Source: Belliella pelovolcani (GTDB lineage Bacteria > Bacteroidota > Bacteroidia > Cytophagales > Cyclobacteriaceae). From it: a stretch of 64,000 nucleotides of DNA. The DNA lies in the NCBI RefSeq assembly GCF_900156785.1, contig NZ_FTOP01000015.1, forward strand, positions 44,628 through 108,627. Reading direction: 5' to 3'. Of the stretch, positions 53,084 to 62,968 are shown one piece after another; within the stretch, counting starts at the first letter, position 1, and every line of letters begins with the position of its first letter. The translations under genes and the position numbers were made by a program. Under the pieces are notes generated by a model. That model was not told where the DNA came from. It ran no database searches and saw only the letters and a list, made by a program, of their open reading frames with translations.

Positions 53084-53566
53084 ATGAAAAAGATAAGAGT
53101 TGGATTTGGTTATGATGTGCATCAGCTACAAGCAGGCTATGATTTTTGGCTCGGCGGGATCAAGCTTGCCCATGAAAAAGGTGCCGTAGGACATTCTGAT
53201 GCAGATGTACTCATTCATGTCATCTGTGATGCCTTGCTAGGTGCGGCCAACATGAGGGACATTGGCTACCATTTTTCGGATAAAGACCCAAAATACAAGG
53301 GCATAGATTCTAAAATCCTACTCAGAGATGTGATGAAACTAATTCGGGAAAAAGGCTATGAAGTGGGGAATATTGATTCTACCATCTGTCTACAAATCCC
53401 AAAAGTAAACCCTCATATTCCTGAAATGAAAAAATGCTTGGCGGAGGTCATGGGTATCGATGAGGAAGACATCTCCATCAAAGCAACTACCACAGAGCAG
53501 CTAGGCTTCGTCGGTAGAGAAGAAGGTGTATCTGCTTATTGTGCTGTACTGATTGAAAAAGCTTAA
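53084..53566 (+). CDS. ispF: 2-C-methyl-D-erythritol 2,4-cyclodiphosphate synthase
   Basis: A 160-residue MEP-pathway enzyme for isoprenoid precursors. Zinc ligands are in GYDVHQL near residue 8 and HSDADVLIHVICDALLGA near 45, and HFSDKDPKYKGIDS near 68 and TTTEQLGFVGREEG near 135 are conserved. The start is the first ATG. It is followed 2 nt later by mnmD. Confidence 0.95.
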   Translation: MKKIRVGFGYDVHQLQAGYDFWLGGIKLAHEKGAVGHSDADVLIHVICDALLGAANMRDIGYHFSDKDPKYKGIDSKILLRDVMKLIREKGYEVGNIDSTICLQIPKVNPHIPEMKKCLAEVMGIDEEDISIKATTTEQLGFVGREEGVSAYCAVLIEKA

Positions 53567-53568
53567 GT

Positions 53569-54249
53569 ATGTCTCAAGAAATTAAAATCATCACCACCGA
53601 AGACGGTTCACACTCCCTATATCATGCAGGGTTGAACGAAACCTACCACTCCTTCCATGGCGCATACCGTGAGTCTGTTCATGTGTTTATGCTATATGGC
53701 TTGGAAACTTGGTTCATGAGAAATCCAGGGGTACAGCCTATTCGGATTTTTGAAGTCGGATTTGGAACAGGTTTGAATGCATGGCTCACCTTGGTATGGG
53801 CTGAGCAAAACAAAATCCCTGTTTTGTATCACAGCATTGAGCCATTTCCATTGGAAAAGGAAATCTACAGCCAGCTCAACTATACCGAGGTAGATGAGAC
53901 GATCATGCATTACAAACCTTATTTTGAAAGGCTACATCAAGCTCCTTGGAATGAAGGCGCAATTGTCTCAGAATATTTCAATATGAAAAAAGACATCACC
54001 ACGCTAGAGGAGGTACAACTTTATCCTACGGATGTGGTGTTTTTCGATGCATTTGCGCCCAGCAAGCAGCCAGAACTCTGGACCAAAGCCATGCTAGAAA
54101 AGGTGACGGAAAGTATGAATTCAGGTGGTATTTTCACTACCTACTGCGCCATGGGACAGCTCAAACGAGATCTAAAAGACTTAGGTCTTACAGTAGAGAC
54201 CTTACCGGGCCCTCCAGGAAAAAAAGAAATGACAAGAGCCGTGAAATAA
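53569..54249 (+). CDS. mnmD: tRNA (mnm5s2U34) methyltransferase MnmD
   Basis: A 226-residue methyltransferase covering only the MnmC1 (MnmD) half, without the FAD-oxidase half of E. coli MnmC. The SAM motif is FEVGFGTGLNAWLT near residue 62, and the conserved FDAFAPSKQPELW is near 160. It methylates nm5(s2)U34 in tRNA. Its stop is 2 nt from the convergent AsmA-like gene end. It is likely coupled with ispF. Confidence 0.92.
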   Translation: MSQEIKIITTEDGSHSLYHAGLNETYHSFHGAYRESVHVFMLYGLETWFMRNPGVQPIRIFEVGFGTGLNAWLTLVWAEQNKIPVLYHSIEPFPLEKEIYSQLNYTEVDETIMHYKPYFERLHQAPWNEGAIVSEYFNMKKDITTLEEVQLYPTDVVFFDAFAPSKQPELWTKAMLEKVTESMNSGGIFTTYCAMGQLKRDLKDLGLTVETLPGPPGKKEMTRAVK

Positions 54250-54251
54250 AA

Positions 54252-57200
54252 CTACTCCTCTTCTTTCCTTTTTAAGACTGGAAGTTTTTTGGGCGGGCGT
54301 GACTGACCAAAACCAAAGGTGCCCTTCAAACCCGAAAAGGTTGTCTTCCACCAATAATTGAATATGAATTTCTCAGTATCTCTAGGTTCATAGATGGAAC
54401 CTTTGACCGTATTCCTCGGAAACTTCCGTGGATTATGACTCTTCAAAGCAAAAGTATTCAAGACAAAAGTAAGGATACGCTTCCTACCTTTTCCCAACTC
54501 TAGGGTTCTCTCATCCAGCAAATCTACCCTGAGGTCATTGTAGGATAGCACCATACTTCCTCGGGCATCTTTATTATCCGCTGTAAACGACCAATCACCA
54601 CCATGGACGCGCCCCTCACGAACTTGTGCAAATGCATTTGGCACTAGGATAGAATTGATCAAATCGAAATCAAATGCTCCTAATTGCGCATTGATCTGCA
54701 TAGGGTAAGGTGATTGGTAGCGCATCTGACCTTGGAGGCTAATATCTGCTTGCCCATTGAGCTTGCCCATCGCAAGGATATAGCTCTTTTCCAAAGAAAA
54801 ATCTTCTGGGTCATTCCCCAAATGGAAGGGATACAACGCTGCATAGAGTTCTGAAAAATAGATCTCCCCTGGCACAAGTCCCCTCTCCGGGAATTCAGTA
54901 TAGCGCACCTTACCATTGATCAATTGTAAGGTGTCAATCTCGGCAACAAAACCCACTTGCTGCATCAATTCCTGCGGCATCATCTTGTATTGATCCTTGG
55001 GAAGCGGAAAGCGTTTGTCTCTGAATATTGATGCTTCCAAATCTATCACTTCGACCAAGGATGCTTGGAGCTCCTGCTTATCTGCTAGTCGCTCCAGATT
55101 GGGTGAGTAGATCAAGATCTCTGGAATCATCATCTCCATGACATCTATTTCCTTATTCATCTTCCTTGTGTAAGCAAATCTCCCATAGCGAGGCTTCATA
55201 CTTACATTCTGAAGCTGAATCTGATCCTGACTGATCAATGCATATCCAATGGTGAGCACCTTCATGCTGTCTTTGGTGTAAAGCTTATAATCAGGTAAGC
55301 TGACTTTGAACTCCTTTTTCAACAAGGCCGCCTGATCAAATCCAGACATTTCCTCCAAATCAATGTCTAAATCCTTCAAACTGATGTTAAGCTTATTGAA
55401 ATACTGCGGTTCCTTGGAGGAGTTTTTGTCAAAGAAAGCCAGGTTTCCATCTACAATCTCAAACTCATCAACCTTGATAGTTTCCAATACAGTCTTAGCA
55501 TCTTGCTCACCTTCAAGTGGCTCTTGCTCAGGTTTTTTGGCATCATCTAAGAAAATCTCAATATCAGGCCTGAAAAGCCTCAATTCACTGATCAAAAGAT
55601 CCTTGTTGAATTGCACATCTGATACCGCCTCGGTCTTGATCAAGGCAGTGGGTATATGGCCAGATATGACCGGTATTCCTGGCTTTCCTGACAAGGTGTA
55701 AGGTATAATCCTTAAGTTGTTCAGAAAAATACCCTCGTAGCGCGTATCCAATTCTACTTTGGTGAATGTCACACGATGCACACTATCTGGCAATGTCAGC
55801 CAAAACTCATCAATGGCCAATGACAATCCTCCAAAAAACCCTGAAATATCCCCCTTACTCAAAGTAGCAGAGTCAAGCATAAAGTCATAAATGGACAAAT
55901 TGATCCCTGTATCGACTAGCTCACTCCTGACCCCATTTTCTCTAAATGACAAATTGAAATTGGCATTTTCTGCAGTGACGGTGTCAATACTAATCAGATT
56001 GATCGTCTTAGGTAGTGTTCTATCTCTTCTCCTGCTAGACTCCACTTCATCAGTATCATCAAAATCTTTGTTAATCAATAAGTTCACAGAGGAACCCGAA
56101 AACTTCACTTTACTTAAGCTCAATTCATTATCAAAAAGAAAGCGCTCTAAATCCACTCCCGTAAATGAAAGGCTTGGGATATTGGCCGATATCCTCGTCT
56201 TATCTAAGATATTGTTGCTTGGGCGAAGCTGTACATTGCTGGTAATGATTTCTTCTCGAGCCGTATTGAAGCTAATGCGGTCTGCCACGATGTTATATTT
56301 CCCATCGGCAATACTGAAAACATAATTGTTCAGCCCCAAGTCTACTTCCTCTGAAAATAGTAATCGGAAGTCTTCAGGTTTGGTGTTTTGATCTACGCTG
56401 AAGTTTTTGACTGCGATAGAGACGTTGTCTTCCGAAAAAGTCCTGATATTCTCCCTCACATAGTTTTCATAGTTCAAACTCCCGCGCTGTAAGATCAAAG
56501 AGTCTACTGTCACAGCAGTAAAATAATTCTGAAGCAATTCTAGCACATCTTGCTGCTCTACTTTTTCATCCTCCGACCTCTCCCGTTGCCTATAGCTATA
56601 CACGTTGATTTTGGGAGAAGGAACCCTGATCTGCTTGATTTTGAGCACACCTCCAAAATAGGCCTTATTCAAGTCTACCCCTGTTGCCAAGAAACGAGGG
56701 ACATAAATGTCAATTACTGTGTTTTTATCATATCGGTCCAGTACATTCTGAATCTGATCCCTGTCAAAGGGACGAATAGAAAAACCCTCAATCCTGACTA
56801 ATGATGCTTTGGTGTCAAGATAAACATTGGATGCTTTGAAAACATGTAGGTTATCGGATAGCTTGAGCGCATAGTCTTTCAGTTCAATCTGTAATGCCTC
56901 CGCTAAAAAAATACTTTTGCTATTTTTACCTGCCTGGTCATCCAAGGCAAATTTTTCAAGCACTAAATTTACTGTACCAAATGAAAGACTATCCTGTCTA
57001 ACCCTCAGGTTGTTATCCACTACAAGTGACCCTTCTTTTATTTCCAGTCGATTGACATAGATTGCTTGCAAAAAATCTTGTGTGAGTGCCTGAAGGTCAA
57101 ATGGTTTTTGATTTCCATTGCCAGTTTTGACATCTCTAAGGATGATTTCCGGACTATTGATCATCACTTCTGCAATGTCTACAATCCCCTGATTATAGAT

Positions 57201-58604
57201 TTTTTTGAGATTGGAGTCTTGGATGTCTAAGGCTGGAACATGAATTTCAAAAATGGTCAATTCTTCATCTTCCTCCGCCTCTGCCGTAGGTGAGATCCTG
57301 ACATCCTTCACTTGAATAGCATCATCAAAAGAAGAAAGAGAAACAAAATCACCCGTAATTCTGTGGATTTCATCCCCTAGCGCAATTTCTACTTGATGCA
57401 ATTTCACAGCAGCATCTTGTGCATAGAAGAATTGATTCTTCTTCAGAGATTCATTTGGACCGACATAGACATCTTTCATCTCGAAATCTATCCGATCTGC
57501 TTTGATACGGTGATGCTCAGTATCTGAGACATTTCTTTGTGTAAACTTCCCTTCCTCGATGACCAAATCAGCAATCTGTATGGAAGTGAGTATCCCTTCT
57601 ATCAATTCATAAAGATCAAAAATTCCCTTATCAGATTTGACCTCTCTTGGCGTGGAATAAAGGTTAAATTCCGGTCTAACCAACCTCAAGGATCCAACAT
57701 CCACTTCAGAAGTATAAAACACCTTGTTCACATCAGCATCTGTAAGCCGGAGGTTTGCCAATTCAACTTGAAAATAGCTCAAAGACGGTTTTGACAAATC
57801 AGGGGAAATACTGATTTTCTTCGCCTCGATGTATTGCTCCAACGAGGAAATATGCACTTCGGAGGCCTGAATCGTATGGACACTGTCGGCTAGAAGGATT
57901 TCGAAATTATCTAAATCTATGGCAAAACCTGCTGCATTGAAGGGGGTCTGTGGACTTCTTTCCTGAAGGAGCTGAATATCCTTTACGCGAATATCAGCAT
58001 GATCGACCTTGATGGACTTTTGGGAAATGAAATTCTTTAACAATAGATCTGCTTCATCTACCAATAGTTCTTTGATCCTAATCTCTCGAAGTCCCAAGTC
58101 GCCAAAGGTCTTCTTGATCTCTTCTTCAAGCAACATCAAGGGGGAAGTTTCTCCTTCCTCCAAAAGTTCTTCCAGGTCCTCCTGAAGCTTAAACTCTATG
58201 GAAGGATCACTTAATTTAACCAAACCGATCTGAAACTCACGCTTACCAAAAAGGTAAAATAGCCTTGTTAGTGATACTTTTGGTACAGCAATTTTGTAAT
58301 AAGGAATATATGACAACTCCTCAAAAGCATCTTCCACGGGATTGAGGCTCAAGCCTTCAAAAATCACCCCTCTAGCAAAAAGAGAAATGTAAAAGCGGTC
58401 AAAATCAATTTCATATTTCTCCTCAGACGCTTGAGAAACTTTCTTCTTAAGGTAATTTCTTAGGAAAAAGTCAGAAGAAAAGTAAGTCACCACCTGCAGC
58501 ACCAACAGGATTGCAAGGACGATTCCTGCAGGCTTAAGGTATCTTAGAGCCCTCAATTTCCAAGTTTTGTACTGTGCTGTTGGTTCAGTCATACCTTTTT
58601 CCAC
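54252..58604 (-). CDS. Large AsmA/DUF748-like envelope protein
   Basis: A 1450-residue protein with one N-terminal membrane helix (LKPAGIVLAILLVLQVVTYF, about residues 23-42) and no other. The rest is repetitive beta-strand and short helix, with recurring motifs such as 'LI...G.L.....' and 'PSLSFTGVDLERFLFDN' and a final segment resembling AsmA C-termini (YQSPYPMQINAQLGAFDFDLINSILVPNAFAQVREGRVHGG). AsmA/TamB relatives bridge inner and outer membranes and are thought to help move phospholipids or outer membrane proteins; the role here is inferred. It is monocistronic, with a possible start at 58592 too. Confidence 0.75.
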   Translation of the reverse strand: MEKGMTEPTAQYKTWKLRALRYLKPAGIVLAILLVLQVVTYFSSDFFLRNYLKKKVSQASEEKYEIDFDRFYISLFARGVIFEGLSLNPVEDAFEELSYIPYYKIAVPKVSLTRLFYLFGKREFQIGLVKLSDPSIEFKLQEDLEELLEEGETSPLMLLEEEIKKTFGDLGLREIRIKELLVDEADLLLKNFISQKSIKVDHADIRVKDIQLLQERSPQTPFNAAGFAIDLDNFEILLADSVHTIQASEVHISSLEQYIEAKKISISPDLSKPSLSYFQVELANLRLTDADVNKVFYTSEVDVGSLRLVRPEFNLYSTPREVKSDKGIFDLYELIEGILTSIQIADLVIEEGKFTQRNVSDTEHHRIKADRIDFEMKDVYVGPNESLKKNQFFYAQDAAVKLHQVEIALGDEIHRITGDFVSLSSFDDAIQVKDVRISPTAEAEEDEELTIFEIHVPALDIQDSNLKKIYNQGIVDIAEVMINSPEIILRDVKTGNGNQKPFDLQALTQDFLQAIYVNRLEIKEGSLVVDNNLRVRQDSLSFGTVNLVLEKFALDDQAGKNSKSIFLAEALQIELKDYALKLSDNLHVFKASNVYLDTKASLVRIEGFSIRPFDRDQIQNVLDRYDKNTVIDIYVPRFLATGVDLNKAYFGGVLKIKQIRVPSPKINVYSYRQRERSEDEKVEQQDVLELLQNYFTAVTVDSLILQRGSLNYENYVRENIRTFSEDNVSIAVKNFSVDQNTKPEDFRLLFSEEVDLGLNNYVFSIADGKYNIVADRISFNTAREEIITSNVQLRPSNNILDKTRISANIPSLSFTGVDLERFLFDNELSLSKVKFSGSSVNLLINKDFDDTDEVESSRRRDRTLPKTINLISIDTVTAENANFNLSFRENGVRSELVDTGINLSIYDFMLDSATLSKGDISGFFGGLSLAIDEFWLTLPDSVHRVTFTKVELDTRYEGIFLNNLRIIPYTLSGKPGIPVISGHIPTALIKTEAVSDVQFNKDLLISELRLFRPDIEIFLDDAKKPEQEPLEGEQDAKTVLETIKVDEFEIVDGNLAFFDKNSSKEPQYFNKLNISLKDLDIDLEEMSGFDQAALLKKEFKVSLPDYKLYTKDSMKVLTIGYALISQDQIQLQNVSMKPRYGRFAYTRKMNKEIDVMEMMIPEILIYSPNLERLADKQELQASLVEVIDLEASIFRDKRFPLPKDQYKMMPQELMQQVGFVAEIDTLQLINGKVRYTEFPERGLVPGEIYFSELYAALYPFHLGNDPEDFSLEKSYILAMGKLNGQADISLQGQMRYQSPYPMQINAQLGAFDFDLINSILVPNAFAQVREGRVHGGDWSFTADNKDARGSMVLSYNDLRVDLLDERTLELGKGRKRILTFVLNTFALKSHNPRKFPRNTVKGSIYEPRDTEKFIFNYWWKTTFSGLKGTFGFGQSRPPKKLPVLKRKEEE

Positions 58605-59403
58605 TAAAGTAAAAGTAATACAAAACCTTCGGAAATAAACAATATAGCGCTAGGCAATATTCAAGAAACCCAATCTTTACCAAGACGGATTGTAAAGATT
58701 TCTAGGAGACTAACCAACCTCAACCCCTCGGGGCTACAATCCCCTCCGTTGCGCTCGCTGCGTCAACGTTGCGATCGCCGCGAGAACCCATATTTCAAAA
58801 AAGCATCTTTGAGTTCTTAGTGCTCCTTCGCGCTCTTAGTGTTCCAAAAAAATTACTGTGACCCTTTAATCTTTATCCTCCTCTCTCCTAATTCAACCAA
58901 GATTCTTTATCGTTAAACGTTCAATGTTAACTGTTCAACGAAGGAACCCAGTAAATTCACAATTCCTCCACGATCAACACTTTAACTCTTAACGTTTAAC
59001 TATTAACCCTAAACAGTTAAGCAACCCGGACACTTCGGGGCAATTGAACATTGTCTACCCCCTTCAACCTTCATCCCTTACTTGGTACTTTGTACTTCGT
59101 ACCCCTGTCCCCTAATTTCCTCCTTCCTTTCTTCAAATCCAGCCATTCCAAATTCGACCCCTCCAGGGTCACAAATATTATCCAAACTAACACTCCCCAT
59201 ATCCACCCGGTTTTCACCCGGGGCTATTTATGGTTCAAGCCCTTCAGGCTTTTTATATTGCTTTGACTTTTCAAAAACTGTAATCCCTAGTTTTCCTCAT
59301 CTCTCCTCCTTCCCCCTTCGTATAATTCGTGTAATTAGTGGTTCCCCCTTCACCCTTCCCTCTTCCTATTTTACTTCGTCCCTTTTTCCTTATATTTATC
59401 CCC
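58605..59403. repeat. Repeat-rich, pyrimidine-rich intergenic region
   Basis: A non-coding mosaic with CCCTCGGGG (58733), CGTTGCGCTCGCTGCGTC (58747), ATCTTTGAGTTCTTAGTGCTCC (58804), GTACTTTGTACTTCGTACC-like words (59088) and AATTCGTGTAATTAGTGG (59324). The last and several others recur at 63.0-63.4 kb on the far side of the next genes. A CCCG...CGGG hairpin is at 59026-59040. Overlapping short ORFs here are not considered genes. Confidence 0.7.
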
Positions 59404-60621
59404 ATGTTTGGTGCGCTTCTGCTTATCCTATTTCTTTTCTTCCTGACTCAACCCATATTGAGCAGCATTCAAGCCAAACACAAATGGCTCAAGGCAGGAC
59501 TATTGAACCAACTCTTCTGGTACCACATGTTTTTTGGAGGAGTCTATTACACCTATGCACTTTTCAATCGGTCTGATTCCCATGCATATTACATGAAAAC
59601 GAAAACATATTGGCGTAACTGGTCAGATGCTTTTCATACGGGTACTGACTTCATGGAGTGGCTTGCTTTCCCCTTTATCAGATACCTGAATTTCAATTAT
59701 GAAATGACAATGTTCCTTTTTACCTGGTTTGGGTACTTAGGATTTGTCTACTTTTACCTATTCATCAAAGAAAACCTCCGCTTCAACCCCAAGTTCGAAG
59801 GCTGGGATGCCATTACCATCTTCATGTTTTTACCCAACATGCACTTCTGGACAGCATCTTTGGGCAAGGGGGCGATTATATTTTGTGGATTAGGATTTTT
59901 AGTTTACGGCTTATCATGGCCTGGAAAACGAATCCCTCACCTGATCATCGGAGGCTTCTTATCATACATGGTTCGCCCTCATATTTTGGTAGCAGTATTG
60001 ATCGGAATGGCGGTGGGTTTTGTCTTAGGCAAAGAAAAAGTGCCCATTTATCAGAAATATTTGGTAGCGCTAGCAGGAGTAGTTTTTTCCATTGTCATGT
60101 ATGAAAGTATCATCCTTTACTTAGGTTATGATCCCAATAACTTACTGGACTCCTTTCAAGAGGAGGCTGCATTAAATGCCCATAGACTAAGCTATTCAGC
60201 AGGCTCTGCCGTAGACATGAACAATTACAGCTTACCCATGAAGCTCTTCACTTTTTGGTTTCGCCCACTATTCATAGATTCACCAAATTTACTTGGTATA
60301 ATCGTCAGCATGGAAAATGCCCTTTACATCTACATGTTTAGCAAAATATTCAGCAAGGACTTCATCACCTACATCAAGGAAGCCCCATCCATGGTCAAAA
60401 TGTCCGGCGTGGTATTCATCTCCATCTCGATCTCCATGACCTACATCATGTCCAACTTGGGCATCATCATCCGACAAAAAAGCCAAATCATGTACTTCAT
60501 GCTCTTTGTGATCGTCGCCTTCATGGACTGGCAAAAAACACAGCGCATCAAAAAACGCGCAATAATCTACAACAGAATCGTGGAGGAAGAGGAGAGGAAG
60601 CGGGCTGAGATGGAGAAATAA
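59404..60621 (+). CDS. Multi-pass membrane protein, possible Wzy/EpsG-like polymerase
   Basis: About 405 residues from MFGALLLILFLFFLT; a longer frame from 59338 begins in the repeat region and is unlikely. There are about ten hydrophobic segments. Features such as FLPNMHFWTASLGKGAIIFCGLGFLVYGL and GGFLSYMVRPHILVAVLIGMAV resemble polysaccharide polymerases of the EpsG type, but this is only resemblance. A charged tail (EEEERKRAEMEK) ends it. The following gene is a large polytopic protein too, suggesting a small surface-polysaccharide cassette. Confidence 0.6.
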   Translation: MFGALLLILFLFFLTQPILSSIQAKHKWLKAGLLNQLFWYHMFFGGVYYTYALFNRSDSHAYYMKTKTYWRNWSDAFHTGTDFMEWLAFPFIRYLNFNYEMTMFLFTWFGYLGFVYFYLFIKENLRFNPKFEGWDAITIFMFLPNMHFWTASLGKGAIIFCGLGFLVYGLSWPGKRIPHLIIGGFLSYMVRPHILVAVLIGMAVGFVLGKEKVPIYQKYLVALAGVVFSIVMYESIILYLGYDPNNLLDSFQEEAALNAHRLSYSAGSAVDMNNYSLPMKLFTFWFRPLFIDSPNLLGIIVSMENALYIYMFSKIFSKDFITYIKEAPSMVKMSGVVFISISISMTYIMSNLGIIIRQKSQIMYFMLFVIVAFMDWQKTQRIKKRAIIYNRIVEEEERKRAEMEK

Positions 60622-60670
60622 TGAATTTTCAAAACGACTAAAATGGATTCAATCACCATTCAAATATTTT

Positions 60671-62404
60671 ATGCTAGATTATCATAAAAAGACCCTTATT
60701 TGGAAGAAAAAACATTTTTGGTTTGGTCTAGCTATTGTTATCATTTTCTATTCACCCTACATCATACTTGGTCAAGACAGTGTTTGGTATGCCAATGATT
60801 ACACCGAACTAGTCATCCATTGGTTCAAGCTCCTGATAGATCACAATGCCATCCTTAAGCCCAATGATTATCCCATCATAGGCATGCTAGATGTGCTGCC
60901 TAGAGGCTCCTTTGCTTCAGAGTTTTATCTGAAAACATGGTTGTTTTACTTGCTGACACCTTACCAAGCCATCCTGATCAATAAACTGCTGATTCATTTG
61001 ACAGCCTATGTCAGCGCTTATCATTTTCTTACTAAGATTTCACATGACTGGATGCAAGGTCCCAAATTCCTGTATGCCCTATGCTGGGCTTGCATTCCTT
61101 TCTGGCCAGAAGCAGGTATTGGTCTAGCCTTGACACCATCTGTATTTTGGGTGTTTTATAAGCTAAGCCAGGGAAGCAAAATCAGTTTCCCTATAATCCT
61201 GCTCATTCTAGTGCTTTGCTTTTATTCTTATTTTCACCTCAATGGCATTTTCTTGGTTTTAATACTAGCAGCTTACGGCTTATATACCCTTATTACCCAG
61301 AAGGTTGCTTATAGAAACTACTGGTTAATGCTATCATTTTTGACTGTGACATATTTGCTTTTCAATTACAGAATGTTTGACATTTACTTTTTTCAAAGAG
61401 ACTGGTTTACTCCCCACAGAATTGAGTACGATATATACAGCTTTGGACGGTATCATAAGAATGTAGGATACAAACTCAAACATTTGTTGCTATTTGGAGA
61501 AATTCACGCAGTATTAATATCTCCTATTCTTTATTTTACTTTATTGGGCTATTTAATCTTTTCTAACTATTTCAAAACAGAAAGCAACAAATACATTTTT
61601 CTTTTAAAAGTCTTTATAGGGGTGAATTTCGTAGCGCTTATAGCGTCATTGTTGACATACATTCCATTAATCGAAAAACTACCGATTATTGAGAAAATCA
61701 ACCAATTTAGCTTCGAAAGATTCTATTATCTGATTTATCCATTTTTAATCTTTGCCTTTATTTTGATCGTGGATCAAATGACCAGGCACATGCAGTTAAA
61801 AAAATATGGATGGTTATTAATTACACTTCTACTAACTTATAACTTCTTAGTGCTAGATGATAATACAAAAAATAAAATTTTAAAACCAATTGTTGGCATT
61901 GGGAACAAATACCCAACTTTTAAACAATTTTTTGCAGAAGAACAATTCACAGAAATCAAAGATTTTCTACATCAATTAGGACATCAAGATTATAAAGTGG
62001 TAAGTGTTGGTATGCATCCAGCCATCGCCTCTTTCAATGGTTTACATGCCCTAGATGGTTACACAGGAAATTACCCTCTGCGCTATAAAAATGAGTTTTA
62101 TGAAATCATCAAAGATGAATTAGGTGCTGATGATCGTAAAAATTGGCTCTATTGGCACTTTAAAGGTTGGGGAAACAAAGCCTATATGTTTAATCATACA
62201 AACAATGACGATTTTATGAGGCTCAAATGGTTTGAACCTACTTCAATAGACGCACCGAAATACAATTATGAAAAACTCAAAGAAATGGGTTGCTCTTTTA
62301 TTTTATCCGCTGACTTGATAATCAATGAATCCAAACTAGAATTAATCAATACATTTGAACATGATAGATCAGCATGGATCATTCACCTTTATGAAATCCA
62401 ATAA
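60671..62404 (+). CDS. Large polytopic membrane protein, DUF6044-like
   Basis: A 577-residue protein with about eleven hydrophobic segments, then a soluble C-terminal domain from about residue 400. Early motifs (LGQDSVWYANDYTELVIHWFKLLI, LPRGSFASEFYLKTW) and the fold match my recollection of the DUF6044 group of YfhO-like exported-sugar proteins; the assignment is tentative. It follows the previous gene by 49 nt. Its A+T content, high in the second half, is above that of the neighbouring genes. Its stop TAA is in the same frame as the next ORF. Confidence 0.6.
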   Translation: MLDYHKKTLIWKKKHFWFGLAIVIIFYSPYIILGQDSVWYANDYTELVIHWFKLLIDHNAILKPNDYPIIGMLDVLPRGSFASEFYLKTWLFYLLTPYQAILINKLLIHLTAYVSAYHFLTKISHDWMQGPKFLYALCWACIPFWPEAGIGLALTPSVFWVFYKLSQGSKISFPIILLILVLCFYSYFHLNGIFLVLILAAYGLYTLITQKVAYRNYWLMLSFLTVTYLLFNYRMFDIYFFQRDWFTPHRIEYDIYSFGRYHKNVGYKLKHLLLFGEIHAVLISPILYFTLLGYLIFSNYFKTESNKYIFLLKVFIGVNFVALIASLLTYIPLIEKLPIIEKINQFSFERFYYLIYPFLIFAFILIVDQMTRHMQLKKYGWLLITLLLTYNFLVLDDNTKNKILKPIVGIGNKYPTFKQFFAEEQFTEIKDFLHQLGHQDYKVVSVGMHPAIASFNGLHALDGYTGNYPLRYKNEFYEIIKDELGADDRKNWLYWHFKGWGNKAYMFNHTNNDDFMRLKWFEPTSIDAPKYNYEKLKEMGCSFILSADLIINESKLELINTFEHDRSAWIIHLYEIQ

Positions 62405-62968
62405 ACCAAAACTAAAATTCAGCTTGAAAAAAATAAACATCATCGATTTTGGCTCCTAGGTTTAGTTGCTGCTTTAGCATCACTATTACCATTTGCAATC
62501 ATGCCAAATGCAGTTATCAACTATTTGGGAATGCATTTTCAGGTTTTGGTTTTTGTCCTCACGCTGACATTCGGATTTGCCATTCGTGTGAAGCTAGAGT
62601 TATTTCGATTATCATGGATCCATGGGCAAGTTATAGCTACGATAGTATTTTTGATCATTGCGTTCAGTCAATGGCAAGGCAGCCAAGATGTATACAGACA
62701 GATTCAGCACCGGCATATCGTATTATCAGCGCATCAAGGCAGACCTGATACAGTCTATTTACCACCTATCAGATATAATCAAAATTTCTTTTCCCACTTA
62801 TCCTATGAAATATTAGAAGATGCTGATGAAGCGCATAATCAACGCCTTCAAATGATTCATCAAACGGGACCAGTTGTACTCAAGATCGATGGCCCAACTT
62901 CAGCTGATACCATTCCATATACTAAAAACTATAAACTTAACAACTACCTAGACAGAAAACACTGGTAA
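62391..62968 (+). pseudogene. Hypothetical membrane protein with apparent frameshift near its start
   Basis: A good frame for about 188 residues (HHRFWLLGLVAALASLLPF..., then two more hydrophobic segments and a soluble tail ending NNYLDRKHW) is open from just after the previous stop at 62405 to 62968, but its first ATG is only at 62501. An ATG at 62391 (MKSNKPKLKFSLKK) is in another frame and would join this ORF if the A7 run at 62427-62433 had eight A. So it may be a frameshifted gene, a sequencing error, or a slippage site. Function unknown; it might be the remnant of a larger sugar-related membrane protein. Confidence 0.5.

Noticed and set aside
59082..59576. A 164-residue plus-strand ORF
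   Set aside because: It is Ser/Pro/Phe-rich, crosses the repeat region and overlaps the better frame of the membrane protein.
62449..62748. A 99-residue plus-strand ORF
   Set aside because: It overlaps in another frame the membrane-type ORF that ends at 62968 and has Cys/Ser-rich, non-protein-like composition.
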